Notes: generated by a model from the sequence alone, not told the origin. Shown: positions 1 through 12,835, counted from the stretch's first letter. The stretch: 64,000 nt of DNA from Annona cherimola (GCA_030490835.1 CM059977.1:21309335-21373334); one strand, 5' to 3'. Numbers and translations: made by a program.

Positions 1-1014
1 GCTTTTTTGTAATATTAATATATATATACATGTTTTAGGCATTACCAACTCTAATTCAAACAAATTACCTCTTTCTTCATTACCAAAGCATGCTTGAGGT
101 AACTTAATTTCTAGGATGATTTTTTATGATTATTATCTTCTTATTGTTAATAGTTGCATGCATTTTTTTCGTCTAGGTTGATGCATATTATTTTCAAATA
201 TGTAAATCGAGTAGGAAAAACTTGACATTAGAAATGCAGATGAAAATCAAGGGAGAAATTACTTGGAAGTCTTCGAATAGATTTTTAGTTTTTTTGGAAA
301 CTTTGGAGACATTAACTCATTTGAAATTTGAAATTGTTTAAAAGTAGATGTCAACTTATTTAAACTTGAGATTTGTTTATATTGTCATTTTAAATTTGGA
401 TTGCACTTAAATTAAATTGGAATGTTGAACCATTATGATTAATGTATTTATATTTAGTTACTTTGAATAACTGTTATGTGGATTATGTTTGAATTTGAGT
501 CAGCATGATAAATCTATTTCATATTATGCTTTCTATTAGTATGAGAAATTTGTTAGTTTGAATTTCAAATTATAGTATAAATTTGATTCATATTTTAAGT
601 TTATTGGTATGATAAGTGGTTAATTTTTACTTTAGCAATTTGTATGATAAATATTCAATTTGAATTCAATTTCAGCAATTTGTATGATAATGTTTAGTTT
701 CAACTACAAAGTTGGTATGATATGTTCATTTTCTATTTGGTATACTTAAGTTATTTCCATTAGCTATTAAATAGAAATGACCAACTAGTCATAAAACTAA
801 CTAATTTGTCATTTATTTGTGTCTACAGGGTGCTGAAAAATTACTTGCGTAGTTCATTCAAAGAATATTGCAGAATTCAGCATGATGTTGCAGAATTCTT
901 TAAAAGTATGTTGCAAAATTCAGCGTGAGGCTTAACTTCATAAATACATGTGTGTATATTTCAATAATTTTCTGTTAGATTACAACTGAATTTGGAAAAA
1001 AAAATAGTTTATTG

Positions 1015-1173
1015 GTAACCCGAATTCTAACCCGAAACAAACCAAAACCAATGCGAACCCGACCCGAACCCGAATTACATTCTTAGGGTTTGGGTTTGGG
1101 TTTACTCCAACCCGGTTGGCTTATGGTTTGGGTTCACTCCAACCCGGTATAACCGACCCGAGTTGCACCCCTA
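1015..1173. mobile_element. hAT-like element remnant rich in (A)ACCCG motifs
   Basis: The segment is built of repeated ACCCGAACCCG-type motifs and their complement. It ends in GAGTTGCACCCCTA, which read on the other strand is TAGGGGTGCAACTC. That matches the ends of family C elements elsewhere in this window (8448-9144 and 11288-11995). The left end is not clear, so this is probably a truncated copy. TAGGGGTG-type ends are typical of non-autonomous hAT elements; the assignment is inference. Confidence 0.4.
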
Positions 1174-1303
1174 ATCTCAAGGCCAGACGTCAGCAACGGA
1201 CTCCTCTCACTCAGTCATATCATCATATAAGTAAATTAAGGAGCCCCAGCTCGTGCACACTGAGTGCATGTAGCTTTCATGCTCCCGCTCAATCAGGCTG
1301 CTT

Positions 1304-1348
1304 TTATTATTATTATTATTACTACTACTACTATTATTATTATTATTT
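1304..1348. repeat. (TTA)n/(CTA)n trinucleotide microsatellite
   Basis: About 45 bases of TTA/ATT repeats with an internal run of ACT repeats. It produces a spurious polytyrosine reading frame on the plus strand. Confidence 0.9.
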
Positions 1349-3054
1349 GGTTTTTAGATTTGATATGCGGGCTCAAGCTTTTGTCCAGTTTCCTAAATAC
1401 ATAACTTTTGTATTTTTATATTTATTTAGATATTTTTTGAATTTTCAAAAATGAAAAAATCAGCATTGTTCATGCGCATGCAAATTAACCCCGCTAGATA
1501 TAACCGGCTACAACTTCGAAATAGTTATTAAGCGCGTTAACATTCAAAATGTTGGATGAAAGAACTATATCTAACAGTAGGCTACGGTCAGTAGTGACGA
1601 CTCTTGGAATGCTAGACTAAATATGTTTAGCCTATTATTGAAATCTTTAGAATCCGACTCACTAAACCCCAAAGTTTATCTACTTAGCTTTTTTAGAACC
1701 AAAACCCAAGGATTTCAAAAAAAAAAAAAAGAAGAAGAAGAAGTTAGAGTTAGGGTAAACTTGAACCCAAGGAATCCAAACTTAATTACCATTTATATCT
1801 ATAATAAAATATATAATTTCCATAATACATAAATAATATTTCTTAATGTTTATGTATTTTTTATTATTTATATTTATGTTTGGATATATGTTTGACATAT
1901 TACAATTATATTATATATAAATTACATTATTCTCAAATAAATTACATTATTTTCATTTACATCCATCTTTATATTTATATTATTTATGTCAAGTTTATTA
2001 ATTTTGTTTATTTATTTTGCTTCGAAAGATTAAAATTTTCTCCAGAAATATATTATATATTACAATTTTTTAACTGCAGTTAGACTACATATTAAGATTA
2101 TTATTGTTGCTTAGTCTTCTGTTGTTATTGTATATTTATATAAAATTTTAAACTTGCTACTCTTAAATCAAAAGAAAATTTGTTAAATTGAGCTTAATTT
2201 TCACAAATAGTGTTAAGATTTAAGTTTTACAAATAAAATTTTAAAAATGTAAGTTTATAAAATAAGATTAAGATTAGGTTTGAGATAAATCCGAATTTCA
2301 TTAGTCCTGAGTTGCTATCACAACTTAGCTTGAGCAAAGGAAAACTTTCATATCTCCCAAAGTGTGTTGCCTAAGTTAACTACTCAATCTCAAGGAAAGC
2401 ATGCTCATTTATGGAGTCGACTACCAAGTGAATATCTAATCAGCATTGGAAGGAGGATAACAACATTGACAACGATGCAAATTATTATAAAAATTGTTGC
2501 AATACATGCAAAAATAAAATCAATTGAGATATACGTAAATAGCTTTTGAGTTGGTATGGATGCAAATAACCTTTAAATTAATAGGGGCATTAACATTTAT
2601 GTTAACGAAAAATTTCATTATTTTCATCAATGTCAATAATTTTAAAAGCATTTCATCCATGCCGGAACTTTTTAAAATTAATTTATTTATGTCAAAGCCA
2701 TTAAAATTTTAAATTAAATGTGCTGTGAATGGGCAAAAATGCTCCAAAGACGTAAGTATAGTCAGTCTTAGCAACCGGGACATTTTTTTATCAACTCCCA
2801 ACTAATTTAATTGGAAATCTATTGGTGTTGACATGAATGGAACTAATTTGAAAAAGCATTGACATGGATGAAAAAGTTGTAAAATCATTGACGTAAATAA
2901 AAATAACAAATTAATATGAAATTCCCTAGTAAATTCAAGAATTGTAACCCAAGACTAGCAAATGCTTTTACCGAAAGCCTGCAGAAGTGCTTGCAAAGAG
3001 AAAAATTAGGTAGATTGTGAGGCACTCACACAAATAACCCTCCTCCTGCTGCCA

Positions 3055-3063
3055 TATATAATA
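3055..3063 (+). promoter_or_regulatory. Candidate TATA box of the dioxygenase gene
   Basis: TATATAATA lies about 145 bases before the chosen ATG (3204), a suitable distance for a plant gene with a 5' leader of roughly 110 bases. The leader would contain upstream ATGs (for example near 3083), which may reduce translation. No transcript data were available, so this is a position-based guess. Confidence 0.4.
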
Positions 3064-3203
3064 CTAGAACATCGAAGACAATATGACGTCCTCAATAATG
3101 TCCTTTTCATGATATTATTGAGGCTGGTTAATTTTTTTTATTTTAAATTCGAACCGGCTGGATATAATCGGCTGAAGAGGTGGAGAGAGAAGGGAAAGCA
3201 GGC

Positions 3204-6200
3204 ATGGAGATTGAGAAAGGGCCTCAGGAGCTACCGGACTTTGGTGGGTCTCTGCCTGTGAGCAACGTTCAACATCTTGCATCCGTCATCTCCAGCAACG
3301 ACATCCCTGCAAGGTATGTCAGGCCTGAGATCATCACGGACCCCATCTCATCTGATAGGCAGCTGGAGATCCCAGTCGTTGATCTCAGCAAGCTCTTGGA
3401 TCAACGCTTCTCACAGCCTGAAATGGAAAAGCTTCACCAGGCTTGTCGAGAATGGGGCTTCTTCCAGGTAACTTTGTACTGAGCCAAATGATTTGCACTA
3501 ATTAGTAGTTGAGTACTGATCTTTTCAGGCCGGATGCATGGCCACCTCCGTCCGTCCGTCCAAAAACTTATTTTTTAAAATTTTTTTTCATTTTTTTCAT
3601 GGTTAAGTAAACCTAGGTATATTAAATCTATAAACTAAGTTTTACCATTTTTAGATGTTTTTAAGTATTTTTTTGGATTTTTAAACACAGTAGCATTTCC
3701 GTAATTTTTTAAGATCAGAAAATTATGGAATCAGAAAATTATGGAAATGCTACTGTGTTTAAAAATCCAAAAAAAATAAAAAAATAAAAAAAATAGGTTT
3801 TTGGGCCAAACACATATTTAAGGAATTTTTCGAGAACTCAAAAACAGGGTTGAGATGGATACAAACTTTATGGTTCAAATGAATACAAACTTTATGGTTC
3901 AATAATTTATTCCAATGACAAATTCCAAGCATTTCTGAACCCAGGATGCTATAGTACAGCCATCCTTTCTCGTGGTGCAGTTCTATGCACTCATGTGCAT
4001 ACACCTATTTTTAAAATTTTTTTTACACAACGGTTAATTTAAGTATATTTAACATATGTACCAATTTTCATGATCTTTGAAGATTTTTAAATATTTTTTT
4101 CGAACTTTTAAAAAATCAGTAATATTTTAATAATTTTAAATTACTAAAAATACTACTGATTTTTAAAAATCCTAAAAAAATACCTAAAGTCTCCAAAAAA
4201 ATAAAAATCGATACACATTTTAAATCCATTTATATTAACAGTTTCATGAAAAAAATTTCAAAAAAATAAAAAAGGGCGAAGTACACCCAGGTGCATTGTG
4301 TTTCAATGTACCTGTGTGCATAAGATTGGCTTGACTTCTTCGCAAGATCAAGCCTTCCATGACATCTAGCTTTTTCCATCATCATGTCTATACTTAATTT
4401 CCCATCCAAATGTTGCATCTAATGTAAGAAATTTAGACATATTCGCTTTACTTAAATATATTACTTAACGATTTCAATAAAGCCCTCATTTTAAAATTGT
4501 ATTCTACTAGTTGACCTTACCCTGCTTGCGGCATTTGGATGAAAATCTCCACCAAAAATGTCGTAGCAGTTTGACTCGAGTAAGATTAAAGGTGGAAATT
4601 TTGATCCCAATTTAAAAATATGATAATGTGGGTGCCTTATCACTGCCCAAATAGTCTCAGCTCATTGCATATGTATTCATTTATTAAAAAATTAAAAACG
4701 TATTTTCATATACATATATTATTCTCATTTTCTTTTAAAAATTTCACCTTGTTTGTAGTTAATTACACTCTAATTTATTTTTAAAAAATCATATATAACT
4801 AATATATAAGTTTGATATCAATAAGATTTTAGACTAGATAAGTATTTAAAATACTAAAATTTCAAAATTGATCTGAATTTTTTGTCCTTTTGGAATTTAG
4901 AAAAATATAAAAAAAATTGATGAAAAAGCTTTTTGGATAGATATGACAATGATGTGATATAATATAGGTAATGATAGGATTAAAGTAAATAAAGTTAAAA
5001 TAGATTAGATAATTATATGAAAGGATGTAAAGAAATAATTGTAAAATAAGATAAATGAAAAGAAAAGTTGTTGGAAATTTTTTCTCTAACCTACCAAACA
5101 CACCCTAACATCCGGATTTAAAATACTGAATGACGATGAGGATGATGACTCTTGTCGCGGACGTATTAATCAACAACGTAATTCCAACAGACGCACAAAC
5201 ACCCACATGAATCATGTGGTCTACTGGAAATATTGACAAGAATGGCTGAATCGAATCTCCATTACGGGGAGGCCTGGCTATTATTCTATTGCCAAATTGA
5301 CCTGCTCAAGGTGAGCAAGGACGATAGAAGAGTCCCTAGGCAGGGACTCCAGCTGTCTCATGGTATCGGCCGGCAGCCAGGACATGGTTTTAAATATCCA
5401 TATTGGGTGGTGCATTTGTCTGTTTCCAAACCTAGCTATATGCGGTATCACCATATCGGGCCTGTTTTTAAAATATCTAAAAAATTTTAAAATGCAACTA
5501 TATATTGTTATTTCATCTTTAACACTTTACAAATAATCTTTGATAATTCCATTTTTTCTAAAGTAGTTTATATACGCACGAAATAAAATAAACCCGGCAT
5601 TTTCAACTCACCAACTGATACCCTTTATTGGGATGCAGTAGCCTCAATGCACCCGGGTGCATATAACTATTTTTTTTATTTTTTTTCAAAATTTTTTTTA
5701 CAAAACGGTTAATATAAGTGTATTTAACATATATATTAATTTTTACCAATTTTTGAAAAATTTTAGATATTTGTTTTAGGTTTTTAAAAATCGGTTGCAT
5801 TTTAGTAATTTTAAATTACTAAAAATACCACTGATTTTTAAAAATCTAAAAAAAATATCTAAAAATCTTCAAAAATGGTAAAAATTGATACATATGTTAA
5901 ATACACATAGATTAATAGCTTCATGAAAAAATTTTCAAAATTTTTTTTTTAAAAAAATAGGTGTAGTACACCCAGGTGCGGGTGCATACGACGGCAATCC
6001 TATATCGTGTGTCGGACACTGCCAATACCTATATAAAACGGCCGTATTACTATAACCGTGATTAGGGACTTGGATATGATCTGATGGGGCCTAGATAGGA
6101 CATAAAAGCAATTCCATTTCTGCTTAGGCTCTGTGTTTGACATACATATGGACAGACCAGCCATCTCGATTACTCATCTATCATATATGCCAATCATAAT

Positions 6201-7247
6201 GGTGAATTTTGGAATTTTTTTTTTCTGAAGTTAGATTTTGGACAATTTTTAATTTAGAAACTTGATTAATGATGATATACTTAATTTCTACAGCTGGTGA
6301 ATCATGGAATTGATAATGAGGTGGTTGAGAAAATGAAAGCCAATCTAGTTGGCTTCTTCAAATTGCCATTGGAAGAAAAAATGGCCTACTCTCAGCCCCC
6401 AAATTCCATAGAAGGCTACGGACAAGCCTTCGTGACCTCAGATGAACAGAAGCTCGACTGGGGTGACATGCTCTTCCTAATGGCCCAACCCCCTCCTCTC
6501 AGAAAATTGAATTTGTGGCCTACCTTTCCCCTTACTTTCGGGGATACATTGGATAAATACTCATCAGAATTGCACAAGGTTGCAGTCTGCCTCACGGGTT
6601 TGATGGCTCAGAATCTGGGTATTGAGTCAGAGAAGTTGAGTGACTTATTCAAGGACGGATCACAAGGACTGAGGATGAATTACTATCCTCCATGCCAAGA
6701 AGCCGATAAGGTTCTAGGCCTCTCTCCCCATTCCGACGCCACTGGCCTAACCTTGCTGGTTCAAGTCAATGAAGTACAAGGATTACAGATCAAGAAAGAC
6801 GGGAAGTGGGTCCCTGTCAATCCAATCCCTGGTGCTTTCGTAGTCAATATCGGTGATGTCGTTGAGGCAAGTCCATGATCGTATGAGATTTTCTGTTCAG
6901 CATATTATTAAGGATTAGACACCCAAAATATGTAGTTGGGTTTTGGTCGATAGTAGTTACTGATTAGAGAAATGACTAGTGTTGGTTTTGTTTATTTGCA
7001 GATACTGACCAATGGCATATATAGAAGCATTGAACACAGGGCTATCATAAACACAGAGAAGGAACGTCTCTCAATTGCTTCATTTCACTCACTAAATCTG
7101 AAAACAGCGATTGGACCCCTTCCAGATCTAGTGATAGATGGTGAGGCACTTTATAAGAGTTTGAATCATGAAGAATACATACGATTGTCGATTTCCAGCA
7201 AACTTGATGGGAAGAACATGTTGGAATCGTTGAAATTGGAGAAATGA
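3204..7247 (+). CDS. 2-oxoglutarate/Fe(II)-dependent dioxygenase, SRG1/codeine-O-demethylase-like
   Basis: Three coding exons, 3204-3467, 6294-6866 and 7002-7247, join in phase 0 to give 360 residues, the usual family length. The exon 1 frame stays open upstream to 3180, but that codon is GTG; the first ATG is 3204. Residues 1-88 hold the N-terminal DIOX_N part (IPVVDLSKLL, CREWGFFQ), continued by LVNHGI. The C-terminal double-stranded beta-helix has NYYPPC (217-222), the iron ligands H234 and D236 in SPHSDATGL and H291 in SIEHRA, and the 2-oxoglutarate-binding R301/S303 in RLS. All catalytic residues are present, so the enzyme is likely active. Such cytosolic enzymes hydroxylate or demethylate specialised metabolites; the substrate cannot be read from sequence. 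Intron 1 is 2.8 kb and carries three MITEs; intron 2 is 135 bp with a GC donor. Two decayed copies lie downstream. Confidence 0.92.
3973..4322. mobile_element. Family E foldback MITE in dioxygenase intron 1
   Basis: The two halves are inverted copies of each other. The left arm begins TGCACTCATGTGCATA and the right arm ends GTACCTGTGTGCATA. The arms contain ACGGTTAATTTAAGTATATT and its complement around a short AT-rich centre. The same pattern recurs at 5645-5985, 36664-36960, 53577-54090 and elsewhere, which defines the family. A further diverged arm pair lies just upstream at 3556-3790. Confidence 0.6.
4870..5107. mobile_element. Family A Tourist-like MITE in dioxygenase intron 1
   Basis: The right end reads CCAAACACACCCTAACA, the same terminus as at 8447 and 48685. 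The body is the reverse complement of those elements (motifs such as GATAGATATGACAATGATGTGATA). The trailing TAA would fit the TAA/TTA target duplication of PIF/Harbinger elements. The left end is eroded. Confidence 0.5.
5645..5985. mobile_element. Family E foldback MITE in dioxygenase intron 1
   Basis: The left end is AATGCACCCGGGTGCATA and the right end is TACACCCAGGTGCGGGTGCA. The arms are about 150 bases and near complementary, with ATTTTAGTAATTTTAAATTAC at the fold. It is the clearest family E copy within the intron. Confidence 0.65.
6867..7001 (+). other. GC-AG intron 2 of the dioxygenase
   Basis: Exon 2 must end at GTTGAG (6866) to join ATACTGACC in exon 3, giving NIGDVVE-ILTNGIYRSIEHRA. 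The intron begins GCAAGT and ends TTTGCAG. AG|GCAAGT is the strong consensus of the minor GC-AG class of U2 introns. No GT donor nearby keeps the frame and the conserved motif. The same GCAAGT donor occurs in both downstream copies (18344 and 19674). Confidence 0.85.
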
Positions 7248-7292
7248 GACCAATCGTCGTAGGTTCATGCATGGTCGCTTCTTGTACTCTCT

Positions 7293-7298
7293 AATAAA
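7293..7298 (+). terminator. AATAAA polyadenylation signal of the dioxygenase gene
   Basis: A canonical AATAAA lies 46 bases after the stop codon and is followed by a GT-rich stretch (TGTTGGTGTTGTTGG). Cleavage is probably within the next 30 bases. Confidence 0.6.
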
Positions 7299-7517
7299 GA
7301 TGTTGGTGTTGTTGGTCTTGAAGTCATGTTGTGGTTCCATATCTCCTCCTAAAATCGAAATCGATCAGATGTCTGAAATTTTTTGCCTGCCCATGGAAGA
7401 CAATAGCAAATGTTAGCCTATATGATCAAATATTATAAACATATCATTGGTTGTCCCAATCCGTGGATGGCTTCAAATCAAAAAAGATAATTACCAAGGT
7501 AAAATCTGCGTAAATAA

Positions 7518-8104
7518 GTATTTTCATGCCATCAAAGTAATAAGCATGTACCAAAGCCCGTTGACCCGATTGGTAAGGAACTTAAGTTTCCCTTAAATAA
7601 AGGTCTCAATGGGTATGTTTGGCATTTGCGAAAACTCGGGAGACAATTTTTCGGATGCAAAAACTGCCGCATCCAGCCTACCGACGAGCAACTGCGGTCG
7701 TGCAGTTCATGCGCCTGCCATTCATGCGCTCGTTTTTTCACAATTGCTGCATTGGTTTTTTCACAATTGTTGACCGAGAGACTGCCAACTGTGACCAATC
7801 GACCACTTGGGTAATTCCTGTTGACCGGCAATTTCATTCCAAGGCCGCAACTATTGAGCAACCGTACTGATGTGACCACGGGTGAAAATTGAAATGATAG
7901 GTTTTTGCAATTTCGTCCCTAGAGTGAAAAGTTTTGTAAAAAAACATGACTTATGCAGGTTGCCAAATGTGTGAATAGCGAGACAAGCATTGAAAGAGGT
8001 CTTAAACAAGCATTTTCATGCCATCAAAGTAATGAGCATGCACCAAAGCCTGATGACTCGATTGGTAAGGAAATTAGTTTCCCTTAAATAAAGGTCTCGA
8101 TATT
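7518..8104 (+). repeat. Direct repeat pair of about 95 bp with spacer
   Basis: The block at 7518-7612 recurs at 8008-8104 at roughly 90% identity; both contain TTTTCATGCCATCAAAGTAA and CGATTGGTAAGGAA. Both copies have tRNA-like internal motifs (an A-box-like CGATTGGTAAGG and a degenerate B box), so they may be SINE pieces. The 400-bp spacer contains several open frames, none of them recognisable as protein. Confidence 0.6.
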
Positions 8105-8179
8105 TGTGAATGGAAAGACAAGCATTGAAAGTGGTCTTATGAATGAAGAGACAAATGTCGTCGGGAGAGCTTCAGTGAA

Positions 8180-8447
8180 GGGTGTGTTTGGCGACGAGGA
8201 TAAAATTTTTTAATTTAAATTTTTTTATTTTCTATAATTATTATATTTTTAATTATTTTTTTACATCTTCCAACACAAACCACCCTACTTTTCAATCATT
8301 TCTACACAATTACCTATACAACTAACCTATCTATTTTAACTTTATCCTCTTTACTCCTCATCATTATCCCTGTCATATCACATCATTTGATAACTTTTAT
8401 TCTCTAAAATTTTTTACCAAAAGTTTTATCTATTTCCAAACACACCC
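8180..8447. mobile_element. Family A Tourist-like MITE
   Basis: The element is 268 bp, with ends GGGTGTGTTTGG and CCAAACACACCC. It is AT-rich inside, with the family motif CTACTTTTCAATCATTTCTA. Flanks are GAA on the left and TAA on the right, which could be a mutated TAA duplication as made by PIF/Harbinger elements. The next element starts immediately at its right end. Confidence 0.7.
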
Positions 8448-9144
8448 TAAAGGTGCAATTTGGGTTCGATCAGTTTTGATAGTAGTCTACTCTACCCATA
8501 CCCTATTTCTAAAAAGTCTATCCTATCTTATTCGCTTACAAGGTCGATTTCTATCCTATCTTACCCTACCTATTACTCATATGGTTAGTTCTGGTTCCGG
8601 TTTCAAATCGGTTCCTACAATAACCAATAACGACATGCGAAAAAAAAATTTGTATTATTTTAAATAATATAAAACAATACTCATTTACATTTTAGACTTT
8701 ATAATTTATAATTAATTTCATTTTGTTATTGTTTACATCTATTTTCACATTCTTTACCGCCTTATTATTCATATTAATAATCACATTAACATCATCATCA
8801 ACATTTATATTATAATCATCTGTCATTACAAATACAAATTTTATACAATTTATAAAAGAATAAATAAGAAAATCAAACCAATAATAATTTATTGGTGAAT
8901 AGGGGGATAAAAACAATTATGTATTTATTTATATGCATATATTTATAGTTATTTACATATTATAGTACCCATCTGGGTCGGTTCTGGGTGCCCAGCCTGT
9001 GTACCCTATCCTTACCCTATTTAAAATGTTGGGTAATGATTTTCTACCTTACATGTACCCATAAGTAAAATTTTTTACCTTACCCTACATAATTTAGGAT
9101 TGGATTGGTGTACTCATGAGTATTCTACCCAAGTTGCACCTCTA
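8448..9144. mobile_element. Family C hAT-like element, 697 bp
   Basis: The left end reads TAAAGGTGCAATTTGGGT and the right end reads ACCCAAGTTGCACCTCTA, an imperfect terminal inverted repeat. The interior repeats CTACCC/TACCCTA motifs near both ends around an AT-rich centre. Its length and structure match the 708-bp copy at 11288-11995. No convincing 8-bp duplication is left here. No transposase coding is present. Confidence 0.55.
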
Positions 9145-11287
9145 CTACTAGCTCCTAATGGAGTCCCAATAAGCTTGACTCTGAGAAAAAGAGTTATATA
9201 GATTTGAAAAAGTAATTAGCATTTTAATTTATGATTAACTTGTGGTGGATCCCAATGCCATCCAACTTGTTGAATCTCTACTTTTTAAGGTTTATAATGA
9301 CTCCATTTTGTAATGCACAGCAGGAGTAGGTAGGAAAGTGGGAAAGAAGATATTTTTGAAAAGTATAAAAGTCATATGTGATAAGGGTAAAAAAGGAATA
9401 AATTAGAGTTGTTTAAGAAAATGATTGGAATATAAAAATAAAAATGGAAAAATAAGATAGTTATATAATTAAAATATCAAATTATTTTTTAAAAAATATG
9501 TGAGAGAAAAATAGAAGAATTTGCTTCCCATTCATATTTGTTACCAAACGGAGCCTACGTCTATGCGTGCCATCAAGATTGGGTAAAATAGAGTTCAAGA
9601 ATACTTGTAGGCCACCCAGTTTAATCCAAATTTGATCATTTAAGAAGTATTCTTGTAAAAGAATTTTACTTCGCTTTCGGAACCATCATCAGGGTTGGAT
9701 CTACTTATAAATACTGTCACAGGTACGAATATGCAAAATTAGTAGTTATGAGCAAAAATTGTGAAATTCAAAAAGATAAATGAGTGGTGTGCGCAGAAAG
9801 CACAAAATTAGTAGTAAAGCAGAAACTAATTATAAGCAGATATATTTCCATCAAAACAATATTATAAACAGATATATCAGTGGACCAAAATCACGATCCA
9901 CCATTTTCTGTCTTGTACTAATAAAAAATTAAAAACCTCTTGTAGAAAGGCACAAAGAGTCCCAATAACAATAATTAGAGCCAATGGTGGTTTGGGCTTC
10001 ATCTTTTGCATTATGGCTGAAACTACAGAGGGTAAGAAGCGTTAGGAGAAACCAACTAGGAATGGAAGTTATGTTGGGATTTTTCAAAAGAAAAAAAAAA
10101 TCAAGACCTGATTTTTGGGGTTATCCTTTCCAACCATGTTGTAGTAACCCAATTGCCACTATATGTGACATATTGAATTTGTTATTGTTAACCTTTAAAC
10201 TATTGAATGTAGATTACCCGAATTGTATTAGTTAAGCTCATAGGCCAGTAGAGAATCAAACAAAAAGCTTATTATTATAAATGTTCTTCAAAGGAACTCA
10301 CTTAGCTAAAGTGGTGAAGTCATGGGGCGAGTATGGGGTCGAATTTTAGTGTGGAGATGCTTTGGGTTGTGTTAACAGATCAGACTAATAAATGAAGCAA
10401 TATTTTATTTGTTTGCACCCAATAATTCAATTCAACATAAATATACATGTTATTGTACATTGTCGGACACTTGTTGGCTCTAAGGGGTTTTAATGATTTA
10501 TATTAAACAAGTTAAAGGGTTGTAAATATTCAATTTAGGATGATTTTTTAAAAAAAATTCCTTTAATACTTATAACTATTACTCATAATTCCTATTATAC
10601 CTATAACGTTTCAAAAATTTCTCTGTAATATATCATCCTAAATTCTTATTATACTTACGCAATCAAAACAACCACTAAATACCTTATCGAAAAAAAATTT
10701 ATCCTTTTGTTATTTTTAAATTGAAATAATTCTATCCACTATGACTCAATTAATTTTGATAAATCATTAATGTGCAATTTCAAATGATTAAAATATCATT
10801 TAGAGCTAAATTGTTTCAATTACGAAAAATTTGAAAGAGAAAAATTGTCTTTTCAATAGAATAATTAACAATTGTGTTTGATTGCATGGATGTAATAAAA
10901 ATTTAGGACAAAATGTTATTAGTATAAAAGAAAGTTCTGAAATATTGTATGTATATTAGAAATTATGAGTAAATATTGCGAGTATAAAAAGAATTTTTTC
11001 TTTATTTAATTAAATGGGCTGATAGGATAATGAATCACAATTTGTTTATTTAAAAAACTCTCTAATCCATTTATCAAAGAATTAGACAAGGTAACTTCAT
11101 AAGTTGACCTCATCCATTAATACTATCAACGTCTAGGGACGAAACTGCAAAGAGTAAGAAAAGAAGATTTGGAATTTTGAGATATTTTGTGAAAATTTTG
11201 CAAGAAAGCCTACGTTGGCTATTCAGCCTATTCGTCATACACTATTGTAGGCTATCCGTACGGACTGAGGTCACGGCACACGTTTTC
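9145..11287. other. Intergenic AT-rich region without recognisable gene
   Basis: No coding exon is supported. A degenerate Tourist-like copy probably ends near 9555 (ACCAAACGGAGCC). A possible SINE relic lies at 10296-10355, with TTAGCTAAAGTGGTGAAG resembling an RNA polymerase III A box and GGTCGAATTTTAG resembling a B box. The open frame at 9984-10235 has no recognisable domain and biased composition. Confidence 0.5.
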
Positions 11288-11995
11288 TAGGATGCAACTC
11301 GGGTTCGGTAATTGTCTATCCTCTTCGTACCCAATTTGTAAAAAGTATACTATATTCTACCCATTTGTCGGTTTAATTCTTAGTATATCATACTCTATCC
11401 ATTACCTACAGGGTCGGTTTCGGTTTTCGTTCCTAATCGGTTCCCTTAATACTAAAATACAATATTTTTTTAAAATTTCTATGTTGTAAAATAATACCCA
11501 TTTATATTTTTAAATCATAAGTACATATATTATTGTTTATATTATTATATAAAAATACAAAGTATAGACCAACATAACCCAATCACTAAAACTCTTAATA
11601 TATTATAATCATAAGTCACAAGCGTATTTATTAAAATCTTTCCAAAGTCAATGACATATATATAAATTTATTTAAATTTATACTTAACGATGTACAAAAT
11701 TCATTAAATTTCGAATTTGTTAAAATATATGTGTACATAACATGTTAAAGACAAAGTATAATATATACTATATAATATATATTATGCATATATATAATTA
11801 TACGCCTAATTAATTACCCATATGAGTACCTATGCGGGTTGGTTCTGGGTGTCCAACGTATCTACTCTACTCATACCCTATTTGAGGAGACAGATAATAA
11901 TTTATACCCTACCCATACCTATAAGTAATATTTTCTACCCTACTCTAATTAAATTAAGGCCGGGTCAGTGGTACCCCTGCCAAAGTTGCACCTCA
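11288..11995. mobile_element. Family C hAT-like element, 708 bp
   Basis: The left end is TAGGATGCAACTCGGGTTCGG and the right end is AAGTTGCACCTCA; the interior resembles 8448-9144. Flanking octamers ACGTTTTC (11280-11287) and AAATTTTC (11996-12003) agree at six of eight positions, consistent with a decayed 8-bp hAT target duplication. No transposase ORF is present. Confidence 0.55.
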
Positions 11996-12212
11996 AAATT
12001 TTCGGCCCTCCTTCCTTCGTGTCTATATTTTCTGCTTCGTTGCGTTCTCATCAACACGTGTAAAGATCACATCTCCCAGACTCCCACTCTTAAATCTTAA
12101 TTCGTCCCCAATCCGCTGCGCCTCCATGACATTGCGATTGAAAGACGCACGGCATTTCCGCACGTGCTAAAAAAATCCAAAATATTTTTTAAATATAAAA
12201 GGCATGATCGTT

Positions 12213-12835
12213 TACTAGTAATCTTTTCAAACTAAAATTTTTTAATCTAATACTTTTTTAACTATCTTAATTTTTAATTCTTTTTTCATATATTCTTATA
12301 TAATTATTTTATTTTTCAATTATTTACCTGTATAACTAACCTTTCTTTTTAACTTTATTTTTTTATACTTCGTTATTACTTCTATTATATTACATTATTT
12401 TCTTTTAATTCAAAAAATTTTATGCTAAAAATTTTTTAGTCAAAAATTTTATCATTTCCTAAACAAACTCAAAATAAAATTTTGCAATAAACATTAACAA
12501 TGATATTATGTTTTCATGTTTCATGCCTTTATTCTTCACTTTATATCTTCAGCTTTTTTCTAATTAAAAGTGTGTTTGTTTAAACTAAAAACTTTTCAAA
12601 CTCAACTTTTTTAATTAATTTTTTTTTACTCTTCACAATTATCATATTTTTTAATCATTTCATTGTATCTTGTTATATAATTATTCTATTTTTCAATCAT
12701 TTTTACACAACTATTCATATAATTAATTAATCTATTTTAATTTTATTCTTTTTAGTCTTCTTCATTACCCCTCTCATATTACATTATTTTGTTACATTTT
12801 TAAAAATTTTATGCTCAAAATTTTTTTATTTAAGT
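12213..12835. mobile_element. Two adjacent degenerate family A MITEs
   Basis: Two copies of the family A body follow one another, about 12213-12470 and 12569-12835. Each has TTTTTAATTATTTTT near the start, CTATTTTTCAATCATTT in the middle and CATATTACATTATTTT near the end. The termini are eroded; the second begins AGTGTGTTTGTTT. Confidence 0.5.

Larger units (their letters stand above)
1..3050. other. Gene-poor AT-rich region upstream of the dioxygenase gene
   Basis: No convincing coding exon was seen on either strand. The short open frames here are low-complexity translations of AT-rich or microsatellite DNA. The stretch holds a TTA/CTA microsatellite near 1304-1348, the end of a hAT-like element near 1173, an A-rich run near 1719-1742, and otherwise unstructured AT-rich sequence. 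Confidence 0.6.

Noticed and set aside
1021..1110. Telomere-like GGGTTTGGGTTT repeats
   Set aside because: The motif differs from the plant telomere unit TTTAGGG and fits the subterminal motifs of the hAT-like families.
1116..1454. 112-codon frame with a polytyrosine run
   Set aside because: The run is a translated TTA/CTA microsatellite, and the rest lies over transposon-end motifs.
3180..3203. Start of the dioxygenase at 3180
   Set aside because: The codon at 3180 is GTG, not ATG. The first ATG in frame is at 3204 and gives a family-like N-terminus.
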